This document shows positions 1 through 12,469 of a DNA stretch of 64,000 nucleotides, one piece after another (position 1 is the stretch's first letter; the number at the start of each line of letters is the position of its first letter). The notes below the pieces were generated by a model. It made no database searches, was not told where the DNA came from, and saw only the letters and a list, made by a program, of their open reading frames with translations. The position numbers and the translations under genes are program-made. Source of the stretch: Blastococcus sp. TBT05-19 (GTDB lineage Bacteria > Actinomycetota > Actinomycetes > Mycobacteriales > Geodermatophilaceae); NCBI RefSeq assembly GCF_003319095.1, contig NZ_QOHI01000007.1:223699-287698 (forward strand), given 5' to 3'.

Positions 1-1768
<1,768 letters not shown>

Positions 1769-1771
1769 GGG

Positions 1772-3406
<1,635 letters not shown>

Positions 3407-3455
3407 GGCTCTGAGTCCTCTTCCCTGCGGGGTCGTGTCTGTGGAGTGTGGGCGG

Positions 3456-4274
3456 TCAGCCGGCCAGCTGCCGGCGGGCAGCTTCCAGGCGGTGGGCGAT
3501 CGTGCCGTCGATGACCTCGTCGCCCACCTGGACGAGGAGCCCGCCGAGCACCGTGGGATCCACGGTCACGTGCAAGCCGATGGTCCGTCCGTAGAGGCGG
3601 CCCAGCGCGTCGGCGAGCCGCTGCTCCTGGGCGGCGGTCAGCGCCGTGGCCGTCGTCACGCGGGCGATCGACTGCCCACGACGCCGGCTGGCGACGTCGG
3701 ACAGCCGCTCGATCGCGACCCCGGCCGTTCCGACGTGCGAACCGGTCAGGACGTTCCGGAGCAGCTGCTCGGTCACCGGGCTGACCCGGCCCGACAGCAG
3801 CCGGTCCAGGAGCGCGGACTTGCCCTCCGCGGACCCGGTGCGGTCGCTGAGGATCCGCGACAGCCCCTGGTCGCCGGCGACGATCCGGCCGAAGCGGAAG
3901 AGCTCGTCCTCCACGTCGTCCAGCTCACCGCGGGCGTCGGCGGCGTCGAGCGCGGCCTCGGTGGCCAGCGTCGTCGCGGCCTCCACCATGTCCAGCGGCC
4001 GCGACCAGCGCTGCCGCACCGTGACCGAGAGGACGTCGAGGGCGGCCGGCTGCAGTCGCGAGGAGAACAGCCGCTCGGCCAGCGCCGCACGCTCCTCGGG
4101 CTTGCCCGAGGGGTCGGCCAGCGCCCGGCGCAGCGACGGCTGGGCCTGCAGCAGCCGGGCGACGGCGAACAGCTCGTCGGCCAGCGCCAGCAGGTCCGGG
4201 CCGGCAGCTCCCTGGGTGCGCTCGGACAGGCGCTCGCGCGCCTGGACGAGCGCCACCCGGCTGGATGCCTCCAT
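3456..4274 (-). CDS. atpH: ATP synthase subunit delta
   Basis: Peripheral-stalk subunit joining the F1 head to the b subunits. At 272 residues it is about 95 longer than E. coli delta (177), a long form common in actinobacteria that looks like an extra N-terminal helical half. The C-terminal signature [21 protein letters not shown] is clear. Its ATG overlaps the atpF stop by one base (TGATG at 4272-4276), so translation is coupled. Unlike M. tuberculosis, where this subunit is fused to a b-type segment, no separate membrane helix is seen here. Confidence 0.94.
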   Translation of the reverse strand: MEASSRVALVQARERLSERTQGAAGPDLLALADELFAVARLLQAQPSLRRALADPSGKPEERAALAERLFSSRLQPAALDVLSVTVRQRWSRPLDMVEAATTLATEAALDAADARGELDDVEDELFRFGRIVAGDQGLSRILSDRTGSAEGKSALLDRLLSGRVSPVTEQLLRNVLTGSHVGTAGVAIERLSDVASRRRGQSIARVTTATALTAAQEQRLADALGRLYGRTIGLHVTVDPTVLGGLLVQVGDEVIDGTIAHRLEAARRQLAG

Positions 4275-4888
4275 CAGCGGTTGCCCTCCGGCACGGTCAC
4301 GGCGGGGCCGCGACCACCGTCGGTGCTCATCCCGTCGAGCTGGTCGAGGAACCGGTCGACCGTGCCCTGACGACGGGCGTCGTCGGCGAGGGACTCCCCG
4401 ACCACGCGACCGGCCAGGTCGACGGCGAGCGCGCCGATCTGCCCGCGCAGCTCGTTGACGACCTGCTGACGGGCCGAGGCGATCTGCTCCTCGCCGCGGG
4501 CGACGATGCGAGCCGACTCCTCCTGCGCCTGGGTGCGCAGCTCCTCGATGATCTGCTGCCCCTCGGCGCGGGCGGCGTCGCGGATCTGCGCGGCCTCGTT
4601 GCGGGCTTCCGCCAGCTGCGCCTTGTACTGCTCGAGAGCGGCCTTGGCCTCGGCCTGCATGGCCTCGGCCCGCTCGATGCCGCCCTCGATGGTGCGCTGG
4701 CGCTCGGCCAGCATGGCCTCGAGGCGCGGGACCACGAAGCGCTTGTACAGGAAGTACAGGACAGCGAAGGAGATGATGCCGACGATCAGCTCACCCGGGT
4801 GCGGGATGACCGGGTAGGTCGACTCCCAGAAACCACCCTCGCCGCTCTCGGCGGCCAGCACAGCGGCCGCGTCGTCGATAGCCCCCAT
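4274..4888 (-). CDS. atpF: ATP synthase subunit b
   Basis: Membrane-anchored stator stalk, 204 residues from the ATG at 4888. The start was chosen because GGAAGGAG lies 8-9 bases upstream; an in-frame codon ten residues earlier has no such site. One membrane helix is seen at about residues 30-48 (GELIVGIISFAVLYFLYKRF), then a long Ala/Glu/Gln-rich helix (ERAEAMQAEAKAALEQYKAQ) that forms the dimeric coiled coil. The C-terminal end, DRFLDQLDGMS, contacts delta. It follows atpE closely and overlaps atpH by one base. Confidence 0.95.
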   Translation of the reverse strand: MGAIDDAAAVLAAESGEGGFWESTYPVIPHPGELIVGIISFAVLYFLYKRFVVPRLEAMLAERQRTIEGGIERAEAMQAEAKAALEQYKAQLAEARNEAAQIRDAARAEGQQIIEELRTQAQEESARIVARGEEQIASARQQVVNELRGQIGALAVDLAGRVVGESLADDARRQGTVDRFLDQLDGMSTDGGRGPAVTVPEGNR

Positions 4889-4914
4889 CTCGGGTGCTCC
4901 TTCCGGTCCTCGGG

Positions 4915-5121
4915 TCACGAGAAGACGAACGCCAGGGCGATGCCGAAGATGGCCAGCTGCTCACAGAGCACGAAGCCCAGGATGGCGATGGTCTGCAGCA
5001 CGCCGCGGGTCTCGGGCTGACGCGCCACGCCGCTCACGTAGGCAGCGAAGATCAGGCCGATGCCCACGCCCGGCCCGATGGCCGACAGGCCGTAGCCGAT
5101 GATCGCAAGATTGCCTTCCAT
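4915..5121 (-). CDS. atpE: ATP synthase subunit c (proteolipid)
   Basis: Ring subunit that carries protons through Fo; 68 residues, ATG at 5121. Two membrane hairpin helices flank the polar loop ARQPE at residues 33-37. The proton-carrying carboxylate is Glu54 in [14 protein letters not shown]. The glycine-rich first helix (GPGVGIGL) is standard. Spacing and strand place it between atpB and atpF. In mycobacteria this glutamate region is the bedaquiline site; nothing can be said here about drug response. Confidence 0.97.
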   Translation of the reverse strand: MEGNLAIIGYGLSAIGPGVGIGLIFAAYVSGVARQPETRGVLQTIAILGFVLCEQLAIFGIALAFVFS

Positions 5122-5204
5122 GGGTTTTTCCGTTCCTCTCGGTCGGTCTGTGCTGCCGGGTGGCGCACATGGGTGGTGCAGTTCTGGGGCGTGCCCGCAG
5201 ACGA

Positions 5205-5987
5205 TCAGTGGTCGTCGGCGTAGACCTCGGCGATGTAGATCGAGGCCAGGAGGATGAAGACGTAGGCCTGCAGGAACGCGATCAGGATCTCGAACGCGCT
5301 GAAGAGGAGGAACATCAGGAAGGCCGGGATGGACACCAGCTTCAGCAGGCCCTCGCCGTGGAGCAGCAGGTACTCGCCACCGAGCGCGAACAGCAGCAGC
5401 AGGATGTGGCCGGCGAACATGTTGCCGAAGAGCCGCAGCGTGAGCGTGACCGGGCGGGTGACCAGGAAGGTGACCAGCTCGAGCAGGAAGACGACCGGCA
5501 CGACGAACAGCGGCAGGCCGCTCGGCACCAGGTTCTTGAGGAAGCCCCCGATCCCGCGGCGGCGGACGCCGGCGACCAGGTAGACGACGTAGACCCCGAG
5601 CGCGAGGGCCAGGGGGAAGCCGATGCGGCTCATCGTCGGGAACTGGACGGGCGGGATGATGCCCATCAGGTTGTTCACCAGGATGAGCGTGAACAGCGTG
5701 AACAGCAGCGGGATGTAGGGCTTGAAGTGCGCCGAGCCGATGATGTCGCGGCCGATCGAGTTGCGGACCAGGCCGTACATGCCCTCGAGCCGGAACTGCC
5801 CACGGCCCGGGACCACCGACAGGCGGCGGGTCGTCACCATCATCACGACGGCGAGGCCGATGGTGACCAGCACCATCACGATCATGCTGCGCGTGATGGC
5901 GAAGGCGCCCTCGCCGACCAGCGGCTGCCAGAAATCTGGCGCGCTCGGCGGGACGAACTCCTCGGCGGCCGAGACCACGGTCGTCAC
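5205..5987 (-). CDS. atpB: ATP synthase subunit a
   Basis: Membrane half-channel subunit of Fo, 260 residues, GTG start at 5987 with GGAGG ten bases upstream. The conserved segment [17 protein letters not shown] contains the essential arginine facing the c ring. The C-terminal helices ([19 protein letters not shown]) match the family. Several hydrophobic segments, five or six in number, span the chain. It follows the two small AtpI/AtpZ-type genes and precedes atpE in the usual order. Confidence 0.97.
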   Translation of the reverse strand: MTTVVSAAEEFVPPSAPDFWQPLVGEGAFAITRSMIVMVLVTIGLAVVMMVTTRRLSVVPGRGQFRLEGMYGLVRNSIGRDIIGSAHFKPYIPLLFTLFTLILVNNLMGIIPPVQFPTMSRIGFPLALALGVYVVYLVAGVRRRGIGGFLKNLVPSGLPLFVVPVVFLLELVTFLVTRPVTLTLRLFGNMFAGHILLLLFALGGEYLLLHGEGLLKLVSIPAFLMFLLFSAFEILIAFLQAYVFILLASIYIAEVYADDH

Positions 5988-6072
5988 TACTCAGCCTCCG
6001 TCAGGAACTGCGGTTGGGTGCAAGCCGGCGGCCCGGACACCGGATGCGCGCGCACGGCGCAGCTCCCGATCC

Positions 6073-6324
6073 TCACAGGCCCCGGTCACTGTAACGGACC
6101 CAGATGCTGAAGATCGCGGCGGCCATGCCCAGCACCAGCGCCACGGGCAGCACCCACACCTGGCCGGTCGCCTCGCTGATCCACCAGGCCGGCAGCCCGA
6201 ACACCAGCATCGCCGACAGCAGCGTGCCCATCGCGTCCCAGCCCTGGCGCAGGTGGGCGCCGGCGACCATCTGGTGGTGCACCGGCGGCTCCTTGCGGGG
6301 ACGCTCGCCGGTGCCGTCGGTCAC
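6073..6324 (-). CDS. small membrane protein, AtpZ-like, at head of atp operon
   Basis: 83 residues, GTG start at 6324 sharing GTGA with the stop of the upstream gene. Two hydrophobic helices (about residues 30-50 and 56-75) with a GLPAWWISEATGQ turn, then a short charged tail. Size, topology and position just before atpB match the AtpZ/AtpI accessory family, which has been linked to c-ring assembly or Mg2+ handling. The sequence is too short to assign to one subfamily, so the call rests mainly on position and topology. Confidence 0.75.
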   Translation of the reverse strand: MTDGTGERPRKEPPVHHQMVAGAHLRQGWDAMGTLLSAMLVFGLPAWWISEATGQVWVLPVALVLGMAAAIFSIWVRYSDRGL

Positions 6325-6761
6325 GACCGGATCCCGGGAGCGGGCTCGTCGTAGATGTAGGTCTTGACGCGGGTGAACGCGACGATCTCGCCGATGGTGC
6401 CGGCCAGCGACACGACGATCGCCGTGACCGCGAAGGCGATCGGGGACAACCAGTCCGCGTTCCGGAACAGGATCAGGAAGACGCCGAGCAGCATGACCTT
6501 GAAGAAGTAGCTGACCATCGCGCCCATGAAGACCACGCGCGGGTCCAGGCCCGCCATCTTCCGCAGGATCAGCATCGTCGACACGGTGCTCAGCACCACG
6601 AGAGCGGACGCCAGCGCGCTGCCGGCGAAGCCGAGCGACCCGTCGACCAGCGTGAACACCACGATCGCGATGACGGCGACGGCGATCGAGGGCACGGCGC
6701 CACCGCGGAGCATGGCGCCGTAGGGGTCGGGTCTGTCGGCGGCCCGGGGCTCAGGAGTCAC
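6321..6761 (-). CDS. atpI: ATP synthase I-like membrane protein, first atp operon gene
   Basis: 146 residues, GTG at 6761. Four hydrophobic segments (AVAVIAIVVFTLVDG; ASALVVLSTVSTMLIL; VVFMGAMVSYFFKVMLLGVFLIL; PIAFAVTAIVVSLAGTIGEIV) and a short cytoplasmic tail. This four-helix layout and its position first in an atp operon fit AtpI, which helps assemble the c ring. The stop overlaps the next gene by four bases. A TACGGT hexamer just upstream suggests the operon has its own promoter downstream of wecA. Confidence 0.78.
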   Translation of the reverse strand: MTPEPRAADRPDPYGAMLRGGAVPSIAVAVIAIVVFTLVDGSLGFAGSALASALVVLSTVSTMLILRKMAGLDPRVVFMGAMVSYFFKVMLLGVFLILFRNADWLSPIAFAVTAIVVSLAGTIGEIVAFTRVKTYIYDEPAPGIRS

Positions 6762-6766
6762 GCCCT

Positions 6767-6772
6767 ACCGTA
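6767..6772 (-). promoter_or_regulatory. putative -10 (TACGGT) for the atp operon
   Basis: On the minus strand TACGGT ends five bases before the GTG of the atpI-like gene. This would give a start of transcription at or inside the start codon. No convincing -35 is visible. The spacing is one base shorter than at the other leaderless sites in the window, so support is moderate. Confidence 0.4.
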
Positions 6773-6828
6773 TCCGGCGTCGCCCCGCCACCGGCAGGGA
6801 GCAGGGACGGCGGCCGCCCCGGCCGGGC

Positions 6829-8052
6829 TCAGCGGGGGGCGCCGCCGACCGCGGACGGCGGCTCGGCGCCGGCCCGGCGCACGCGGGCCGTGGGGTGGTC
6901 GGCCCGGCTCTTCCGGCGCTGCGCCTCCAGCTCCGCGGCCCGCGCCTCGCGCGCGGCCCGCCGGGCCCGGGGGCTCAGCACCACGACCACGCCGACGACG
7001 AGCAGGACCGCGATCACGACCAGGAGCTCGGCCCGTCCGCCGGTGATCGACAGGCCGACGGCGCCGAAGGAGAGCAGCGCGGCCCAGAAGTACATGACGA
7101 GGACCGCCCGCCGGTGCGAGTGGCCGATGGAGAGCAGCCGGTGGTGCAGGTGCATCTTGTCCGGCGCGAACGGCGACCGCCCGCGCAGCGTCCGCCGGAA
7201 GACCGCCAGCACCAGGTCGGTGAACGGGATGAAGAGCACCGCCACCGGCACCAGCAGCGGAAGGGTCAGCGGCAGCAGGCTGGCCGCCGAGCCGAAGGAC
7301 TGGGCGTCCACTCCCCCGGTGGCGCTCACCGCTGCCGCCGACAGCATGAGGCCCACCAACATCGAGCCGGAGTCGCCCATGAAGATCCGGGCCGGGCTGA
7401 AGTTGTGCGGCAGAAAGCCCAGGCAGGCCCCGGCCAGGACGGCGGTGATCAGCGCCGGCGCGCTGGCCGATTCGACGTAGCCGTCCAGGGCCAGGCTGTA
7501 GCTGTAGGCGAAGAACGCCAGCGCCGCGATCGCCGAGACCCCCGCCGCCAGGCCGTCCAGCCCGTCGATGAAGTTGAGCGCGTTCACCGCCAGGACGGTG
7601 AGCAGGATGGTCGCCGGGACACCGACGTCGGGCCCCAGGGAGATCGTCCCGATGTCGGCGACCGGCAGGAAGACGTAGGCCAGCTGCACGCCGAGCAGGA
7701 CCATGACCCCGGCTGCGGCGATCTGACCGGTGAGTTTCGTCAGGGCGTCCAGGCCCCACTTGTCGTCCAGCACGCCGAGCAGGCAGATCAGCCCGCCCGC
7801 CACGAGCACGGCGTAGGCCTGGGAGTCGTCGAACGTGCGCTGCAGGTTCGGCAGCCGTGAGGCGACCAGGATGGCGGCGACGACGCCGAGGTACATCGCC
7901 ATGCCGCCGCCCCGGGGCGTCGGGATGACGTGCACGTCGCGCTCCCGCGGCGCCGCCATCATCCGCAGCCGGATCGCCGTCATCCGCACCACCGGCGTGG
8001 CCAGGAAGGTGACCAGCGCCGCGGTGAGGAGGACGACGACGTATTCGCGCAC
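6829..8052 (-). CDS. wecA: UDP-GlcNAc:polyprenyl-phosphate GlcNAc-1-phosphate transferase (WecA/TagO/MraY family)
   Basis: Membrane enzyme that moves GlcNAc-1-phosphate from UDP-GlcNAc to the polyprenyl phosphate carrier; in actinobacteria this starts arabinogalactan-linker or other wall glycan assembly. 407 residues, GTG at 8052, three bases after the glyA stop. About ten to eleven membrane helices; motifs PRGGGMAMY, GVLDDKWGLDALTK (Asp pair), NALNFIDGLDGLAAG and HLHHRLL (loop motif) are all present. The C-terminal 50 residues are Arg/Ala-rich and probably disordered. The gene is followed by the atp operon, as in M. tuberculosis rfe-atpI. Confidence 0.92.
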   Translation of the reverse strand: MREYVVVLLTAALVTFLATPVVRMTAIRLRMMAAPRERDVHVIPTPRGGGMAMYLGVVAAILVASRLPNLQRTFDDSQAYAVLVAGGLICLLGVLDDKWGLDALTKLTGQIAAAGVMVLLGVQLAYVFLPVADIGTISLGPDVGVPATILLTVLAVNALNFIDGLDGLAAGVSAIAALAFFAYSYSLALDGYVESASAPALITAVLAGACLGFLPHNFSPARIFMGDSGSMLVGLMLSAAAVSATGGVDAQSFGSAASLLPLTLPLLVPVAVLFIPFTDLVLAVFRRTLRGRSPFAPDKMHLHHRLLSIGHSHRRAVLVMYFWAALLSFGAVGLSITGGRAELLVVIAVLLVVGVVVVLSPRARRAAREARAAELEAQRRKSRADHPTARVRRAGAEPPSAVGGAPR

Positions 8053-8055
8053 GGC

Positions 8056-9360
8056 TCAGGCGGTCCGTGCGGGCTCGGGGTGGGCAGTCGGTCGGGTCGG
8101 GTGGGGGTAAGCAGGGTGGGTGCCGACCAGCTCGCGGACACCGGCGGCGACCTCCGCCGTCCGGCTGCCGTCGGAGTCGCGGATCGCGGTCCCGATGAGC
8201 GAGGCGATCGACTTCATCTCCGGCTCGGCCATGCCCTGGGTGGTGACCGCCGGGCTGCCGACCCGGATGCCGGAGGCGACCGACGCCGGCTGCGGGTCGA
8301 AGGGGATCGCGTTCTTGTTGAGCACGATGCCCGCGGCACCGCACCGGGCCTCGGCGTCGGCACCGGTCACGCCGGTCCCCTGCAGGTCCAGCAGCGCGAG
8401 GTGGGTGTCGGTGCCCCCGGCCACCGGCCGCAGACCCTCGTCCGCCAGCCCCTCGGTGAGGGCCTGCGCGTTGGCGATGACCTGGCGCGCGTAGGCCTGG
8501 TACCCGGGCTGCAGGCACTCCTTGAAGTTCACCGCCTTGGCCGCGACGGCGTGCATCAGCGGCCCGCCCTGCATCATCGGGAAGGCCGACTTGTCGATCG
8601 CCTTGGCGTGCTCGGCCTTGCAGACGATCGCGCCACCGCGGGGGCCGCGCAGCACCTTGTGCGTGGTGAAGGTGACCACGTCGGCGTAGGGCACGGGGCT
8701 CGGGATCGCCTTGCCCGCGACGAGGCCGATGAAGTGCGCGGCGTCGACCATGAAGATCGCGCCGACCTCGTCGGCGATCTCGCGGAACGCCGCGAAGTCG
8801 ATCAGCCGCGGGATCGCCGAGCCCCCGGCCACGATGAGCTTGGGCCGGTGCTCGCGGGCCAGGTCGCGCACCTGGTCGTAGTCGATGTGCTCGGTCTTCT
8901 CGTCGACCCCGTACTGCACGGCGTTGAACCACTTGCCGCTGAAGCTGACCTTCGTGCCGTGGGTCAGGTGGCCGCCGTGCGGCAGCGCCATGCCCAGGAA
9001 GGTGTCACCGGGCGAGAGGAAGGCGCCGTAGGCGGCGAGGTTGGCGTTGGCCCCGGAGTGCGGCTGCAGGTTCGCGTGCTCGGCGCCGAACAGCTCCTTG
9101 GCCCGCGCGATGCCGATCTCCTCGGCGCGGTCGACGACCTCGCACCCGCCGTAGTACCGGCGTCCCGGGTAGCCCTCGGCGTACTTGTTCGACAGCGTGC
9201 TGCCCAGCGCGGCCAGGACGGCGGGGCTGGTGAAGTTCTCGCTGGCGATCAGCTGCAGCCCGCCGCGCAGCCGGTCGAGCTCGTCGGTGACCACCCCGGC
9301 GATGTCGGGATCGAAAGCGGCCAGGGCGTCGAAGTCCGGCCCCCAGTAGGGCGTGCTCAT
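8056..9360 (-). CDS. glyA: serine hydroxymethyltransferase
   Basis: PLP enzyme interconverting serine plus tetrahydrofolate and glycine plus methylene-tetrahydrofolate. 434 residues, ATG at 9360. The PLP-lysine segment TFTTHKVLRGPRGG, the substrate motif HSGANANLAAYGA and the N-terminal IASENFTSPAVL are all intact. The C-terminal end is extended by a short Pro/Thr/Ala-rich tail. It begins a transcription unit with wecA three bases downstream. The 94-base upstream gap shows no glycine riboswitch fold that can be recognised. Confidence 0.97.
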   Translation of the reverse strand: MSTPYWGPDFDALAAFDPDIAGVVTDELDRLRGGLQLIASENFTSPAVLAALGSTLSNKYAEGYPGRRYYGGCEVVDRAEEIGIARAKELFGAEHANLQPHSGANANLAAYGAFLSPGDTFLGMALPHGGHLTHGTKVSFSGKWFNAVQYGVDEKTEHIDYDQVRDLAREHRPKLIVAGGSAIPRLIDFAAFREIADEVGAIFMVDAAHFIGLVAGKAIPSPVPYADVVTFTTHKVLRGPRGGAIVCKAEHAKAIDKSAFPMMQGGPLMHAVAAKAVNFKECLQPGYQAYARQVIANAQALTEGLADEGLRPVAGGTDTHLALLDLQGTGVTGADAEARCGAAGIVLNKNAIPFDPQPASVASGIRVGSPAVTTQGMAEPEMKSIASLIGTAIRDSDGSRTAEVAAGVRELVGTHPAYPHPTRPTAHPEPARTA

Positions 9361-9454
9361 CTCGGTCGCACTCCAGAACGTCGGTGCGGGCGCCCGCGGT
9401 ACCCGGGCTCGGGCGGCGCGGCGGTCAGAGACCCACTATGACACTGCCCGCGCG

Positions 9455-10150
9455 CTAGTCCGTGATCTCGGGGACGACCTCGCGGAGGCGTTCCACCGAG
9501 ACGGCGCCGACGCGCAGGACGCGCGGGTTCGGGCCGGTGCAGTCGACGATGGTGCTGGCCGCCGAGCTGTCCCGGGGGCCGCCGTCGAGCACGACCGCGG
9601 CGTGGGCGCCCAGCTGCTGGTCGGCCTCCTGCGCGGTGGTGGCCGCGGGCCGGCCGGAGCGGTTGGCGCTGGACACGGCGAGCGGGCCGGTCCGGCGGAG
9701 CAGGTCGCGGGTCAGCTCGTCGTCGGGCAGCCGGACGGCGACGGTCCCCTCGGCGTCGCCGAGGTCCCAGGCCAGCGACGGCGCGTTCTCGACGACGAGG
9801 GTGAGCCCTCCGGGCCAGAACTCCTGGGCCAGCCGGGTGGCGACCTCCGGCGTGCGCAGGACCAGACCGGCCAGGGTCGACGCCTCGCCGATCAGGACCG
9901 GCACCGGCATGCCGCGACCGCGGTTCTTCGCCGCGAGCAGCCCGGTCACAGCGGCCGGGGCGAAGGCGTCGGCGGCCACGCCGTAGACCGTGTCGGTGGG
10001 CAGCAGGACCAGCTCGGAGCGGGCGATCGCCGCGGCGGCGGCGTCCAGCCCGGCGGTCCGGGCCTCGGGGTCGGAGCAGTCGTAGATGTCGGCCACGGGT
10101 GCCGAGTCTGTCATCGGTGCGGGACGTCGCGCGGACCCGGCGTCAGTCAT
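9455..10150 (-). CDS. tsaC: L-threonylcarbamoyladenylate synthase (TsaC/Sua5 type)
   Basis: Makes threonylcarbamoyl-AMP for the t6A37 modification of ANN-decoding tRNAs. The core shows LLPTDTVYGVAADAF, the basic AAKNRGRGMPVPVLI segment and SSANRSGRPAATTAQEA, the standard YrdC fold motifs. Start uncertain: ATG 10150 (231 residues) has an excellent GAGGAGGG site and overlaps the kinase stop by eight bases; ATG 10114 (219 residues) fits the family length better but has no Shine-Dalgarno. It is the last gene of the prfA-prmC-kinase-tsaC series. No C-terminal Sua5 domain, so this is the short TsaC form. Confidence 0.93.
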   Translation of the reverse strand: MTDAGSARRPAPMTDSAPVADIYDCSDPEARTAGLDAAAAAIARSELVLLPTDTVYGVAADAFAPAAVTGLLAAKNRGRGMPVPVLIGEASTLAGLVLRTPEVATRLAQEFWPGGLTLVVENAPSLAWDLGDAEGTVAVRLPDDELTRDLLRRTGPLAVSSANRSGRPAATTAQEADQQLGAHAAVVLDGGPRDSSAASTIVDCTGPNPRVLRVGAVSVERLREVVPEITD

Positions 10151-11609
10151 CGCCCTCCTCGCCCTTCTCCTCCTCCTTCTGCTGCTGCTCCTGCTGCTTC
10201 TTCGCCTCCTCCTCCCGCTTCTTCGCCTCCTCCTCCTGCTTCTTCGCCTCCTCCTCCTGCTTCTTCGCCGCCTCCTCCTGCTTCTTCGACTCGTCCTCGC
10301 CCCGCTCGCCGTTCCCGCCGGGCTGCTCCACCGGGGCGGGCACCGGCACCGGTGGCACGGCGTAGGACAGCCGCACGAGGTCGTCGGGGGCGAGCGTTCC
10401 CTCCGGTTCGACGGCGGTGACGTCGCCGGCCGGCACGTCACCGGCCTCCACCGGGACGAGCTCCACGCGCAGGCCGCGCCCCACGAGGTCGGCCTGCACC
10501 TCGCGCACGGGGCGTCCGACGAGGTCGGCCGCGACCACCTCGATCCCCTCCGGTGTCGCCGACGTCGGCGTGGTCCCGGAGGACGGGGTGCCGGACCCGG
10601 TGGGGAGCACGGTGACGAGGACCGCGACGGCGATCAGCGCGACGGCCGCGGCGACCAGCGCCGGGATCAGCCAGCGCCGGCGTCCACGGGCTGCGGGTGC
10701 GGCCACGGCGCGGATCGGTTGCGTCCCCGACCCCGGGACGGGCAGCACCGCGGTGGGCGCCCGCCGCGCCGGCGAGGTGGGCAGTCCCGCGGTCAGCCGG
10801 CGGGCGGCGTCCCGGAGCGCCGCGCCGTCGGGGTAGCGGGCAGCCGGGTCCTTCGCCATGGCCTGCTCGACGAGCGTGCGCACCCCGGCCGGGACGCCCA
10901 TCGGCAGCGGCGCCGGCTCGTCGCGGATGTGCATGACGGCGATCTGGACCGGGTTCTCGGCCTCGAAGGGGCGGCGTCCGGCCAGGCACTCGTAGGCCAC
11001 CGCGCCGAGCGCGTAGACGTCGCTGGCCGGGGTCGCCTGACCGCCGGCGGCCTGCTCCGGGGAGAAGTAGTGCGCCGTCCCGACGACCTGACCGGTCCCG
11101 GTGACCGCGACGCTGGCCGCCGAGCGCGCGATCCCGAAGTCGGTGATCTTCACCGTCCCCTGCGGGGTGACCAGGATGTTGGCGGGCTTGATGTCGCGGT
11201 GCACGATCCCGGCCGCGTGCGCGGCGGCGAGCCCGTCGGCGACCTGGTCCAGGATGTCGACGGTCCGGGCGGCGTCCAGCCGGTGCTCGCGGGCGAGCAG
11301 GTCGGCGAGCGACTCCCCGTCGACGAGCTCCATCACGAGGTAGGCCGACGACTGCGCGTGCGGGGTCGCCGGGACCTCGCCGTAGTCGAACACCGCAGCG
11401 ATGTGCGGGTGCGTCAGGAGCGCGGCGTGCTGGGCCTCGGCCCGGAACCGCGTCAGGAAGGTGGCGTCGCCGGCGTACTGCTCGCGGAGCACCTTCACCG
11501 CGACCGGGCGGTCGAGCAGCGTGTCGTGGCCGCGCCACACCTGGCCCATGCCGCCGCCGGCGATCAGCGACGTGAGGCGGTACCGGTTCGCGAGCAGGTC
11601 CGGGTGCAT
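10143..11609 (-). CDS. membrane Ser/Thr protein kinase with PASTA domain and Lys/Glu-rich tail
   Basis: 488 residues, ATG at 11609, sharing TGATG with the prmC stop and carrying GGAGGG just upstream. Kinase domain at about residues 8-270: glycine loop IAGGGMGQVWRG, Lys in AVKVL, catalytic HRDIKPANI near 135 and DFGIARS near 155, followed by GTAHYFSPEQA. A membrane helix follows at about 309-331 (WLIPALVAAAVALIAVAVL). Outside the membrane there is one clear PASTA-like repeat (VVAADLVGRPVREVQADLVG), then about 50 residues of KKQEEEA-type repeats ending in acidic residues. PknB-type kinases sense muropeptides through PASTA domains. Its place between prmC and tsaC is unusual. Confidence 0.93.
   Translation of the reverse strand: MHPDLLANRYRLTSLIAGGGMGQVWRGHDTLLDRPVAVKVLREQYAGDATFLTRFRAEAQHAALLTHPHIAAVFDYGEVPATPHAQSSAYLVMELVDGESLADLLAREHRLDAARTVDILDQVADGLAAAHAAGIVHRDIKPANILVTPQGTVKITDFGIARSAASVAVTGTGQVVGTAHYFSPEQAAGGQATPASDVYALGAVAYECLAGRRPFEAENPVQIAVMHIRDEPAPLPMGVPAGVRTLVEQAMAKDPAARYPDGAALRDAARRLTAGLPTSPARRAPTAVLPVPGSGTQPIRAVAAPAARGRRRWLIPALVAAAVALIAVAVLVTVLPTGSGTPSSGTTPTSATPEGIEVVAADLVGRPVREVQADLVGRGLRVELVPVEAGDVPAGDVTAVEPEGTLAPDDLVRLSYAVPPVPVPAPVEQPGGNGERGEDESKKQEEAAKKQEEEAKKQEEEAKKREEEAKKQQEQQQKEEEKGEEGDD
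10146..10300 (-). repeat. in-frame low-complexity repeats encoding (K)KQEEEA
   Basis: Short tandem units of about 18-24 bases made of cttcttcgcctcctcctc-like blocks on the plus strand. They encode the Lys/Glu-rich C-terminal tail of the kinase. Copy number could vary by slippage. The same DNA also supplies the Shine-Dalgarno for the following tsaC gene. Confidence 0.8.
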
Positions 11610-12469
11610 CAGCCCTCCGTGCGTCGAGCGGTCGTGAACCGTGGGCGGCCGGCGAGATCCACGTGGTCCTCGACCTCGGTGAAGGCGCCGTGCGCCCGGA
11701 CGAGCGCGGGCAGCGCGATCCCCTGCTGGTCGGCGTGCTCGATGCCCAGGTACCCGCCGGGTCGCAGCAGCCGCGCGGCCACCGACAGCATGCCCCGGAC
11801 GACGTCCAGGCCGTCGGGCCCTCCCCACAGCGCCAGCGGCGGGTCGTGGTCGGCGACCTCACGGGGCACGCGGGCACCGTCGGGCACGTAGGGCGGATTG
11901 GAGACGACGACCTCGACCCGGCCGTCGAGCTCCCCCAGCAGCGCCGGGTCGGTCATGTCACCGGCCACGACGCCCACCGGGGTGTCCTTCTTCCCGACCC
12001 GCTCCAGGGCGTTGTGCCGGGTCCACTCGATCGCGCCGGGGTCCCGCTCGACGGCGGTCACGCGGGCTCCGGGGTGCTCGTGCGCGATCGACAGGGCGAT
12101 GGCGCCCGATCCGCTGCCGAGGTCCACCACGATCGGGCCGTCGAGCCCGGCCAGCCGCTCGAGCGCCCACTCCACCAGCAGCTCGGTCTCCGGCCGCGGG
12201 ACGAACACCCCGGGCCCGACGGACAGCTCGAGGTGCCGGAAGGCGGCGCGGCCGGTCAGGTGCTGGAGCGGTATCCGGTCGGCGCGCTGGTCGAGCAGCG
12301 CGGCGAAGCGGGCCGCGGCGTCGTCGTCCACCTCGTCGAGGGTGACCAGACCCGCCCGCGCGCGGCCGACGACGTGACCCAGCAGCAGCTCGGCGTCGAC
12401 CCGCGGCGACTCCACCCCCGCGTCGGCGAGCCGCCGGGTAGCCTCGGTCAGGAGCGCGCGGGTGTTCAG
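11609..12469 (-). CDS. prmC: peptide chain release factor N5-glutamine methyltransferase
   Basis: Methylates the GGQ glutamine of release factors. Motif [22 protein letters not shown] and the catalytic NPPY ([14 protein letters not shown]) are present, with the N-terminal helical domain ([16 protein letters not shown]). The conserved N-terminus reaches back to [14 protein letters not shown], but no ATG, GTG or TTG exists in frame there. The only suitable codon is CTG at 12469-12467, which overlaps the prfA stop as CTGA. About 286 residues from that codon, normal for the family. Directly downstream of its substrate gene prfA, as in most bacteria. Confidence 0.92.
   Translation of the reverse strand: MNTRALLTEATRRLADAGVESPRVDAELLLGHVVGRARAGLVTLDEVDDDAAARFAALLDQRADRIPLQHLTGRAAFRHLELSVGPGVFVPRPETELLVEWALERLAGLDGPIVVDLGSGSGAIALSIAHEHPGARVTAVERDPGAIEWTRHNALERVGKKDTPVGVVAGDMTDPALLGELDGRVEVVVSNPPYVPDGARVPREVADHDPPLALWGGPDGLDVVRGMLSVAARLLRPGGYLGIEHADQQGIALPALVRAHGAFTEVEDHVDLAGRPRFTTARRTEG

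Noticed and set aside
9361..9454. Possible glycine riboswitch upstream of glyA
   Set aside because: The gap is only 94 bases and lacks the conserved riboswitch core.
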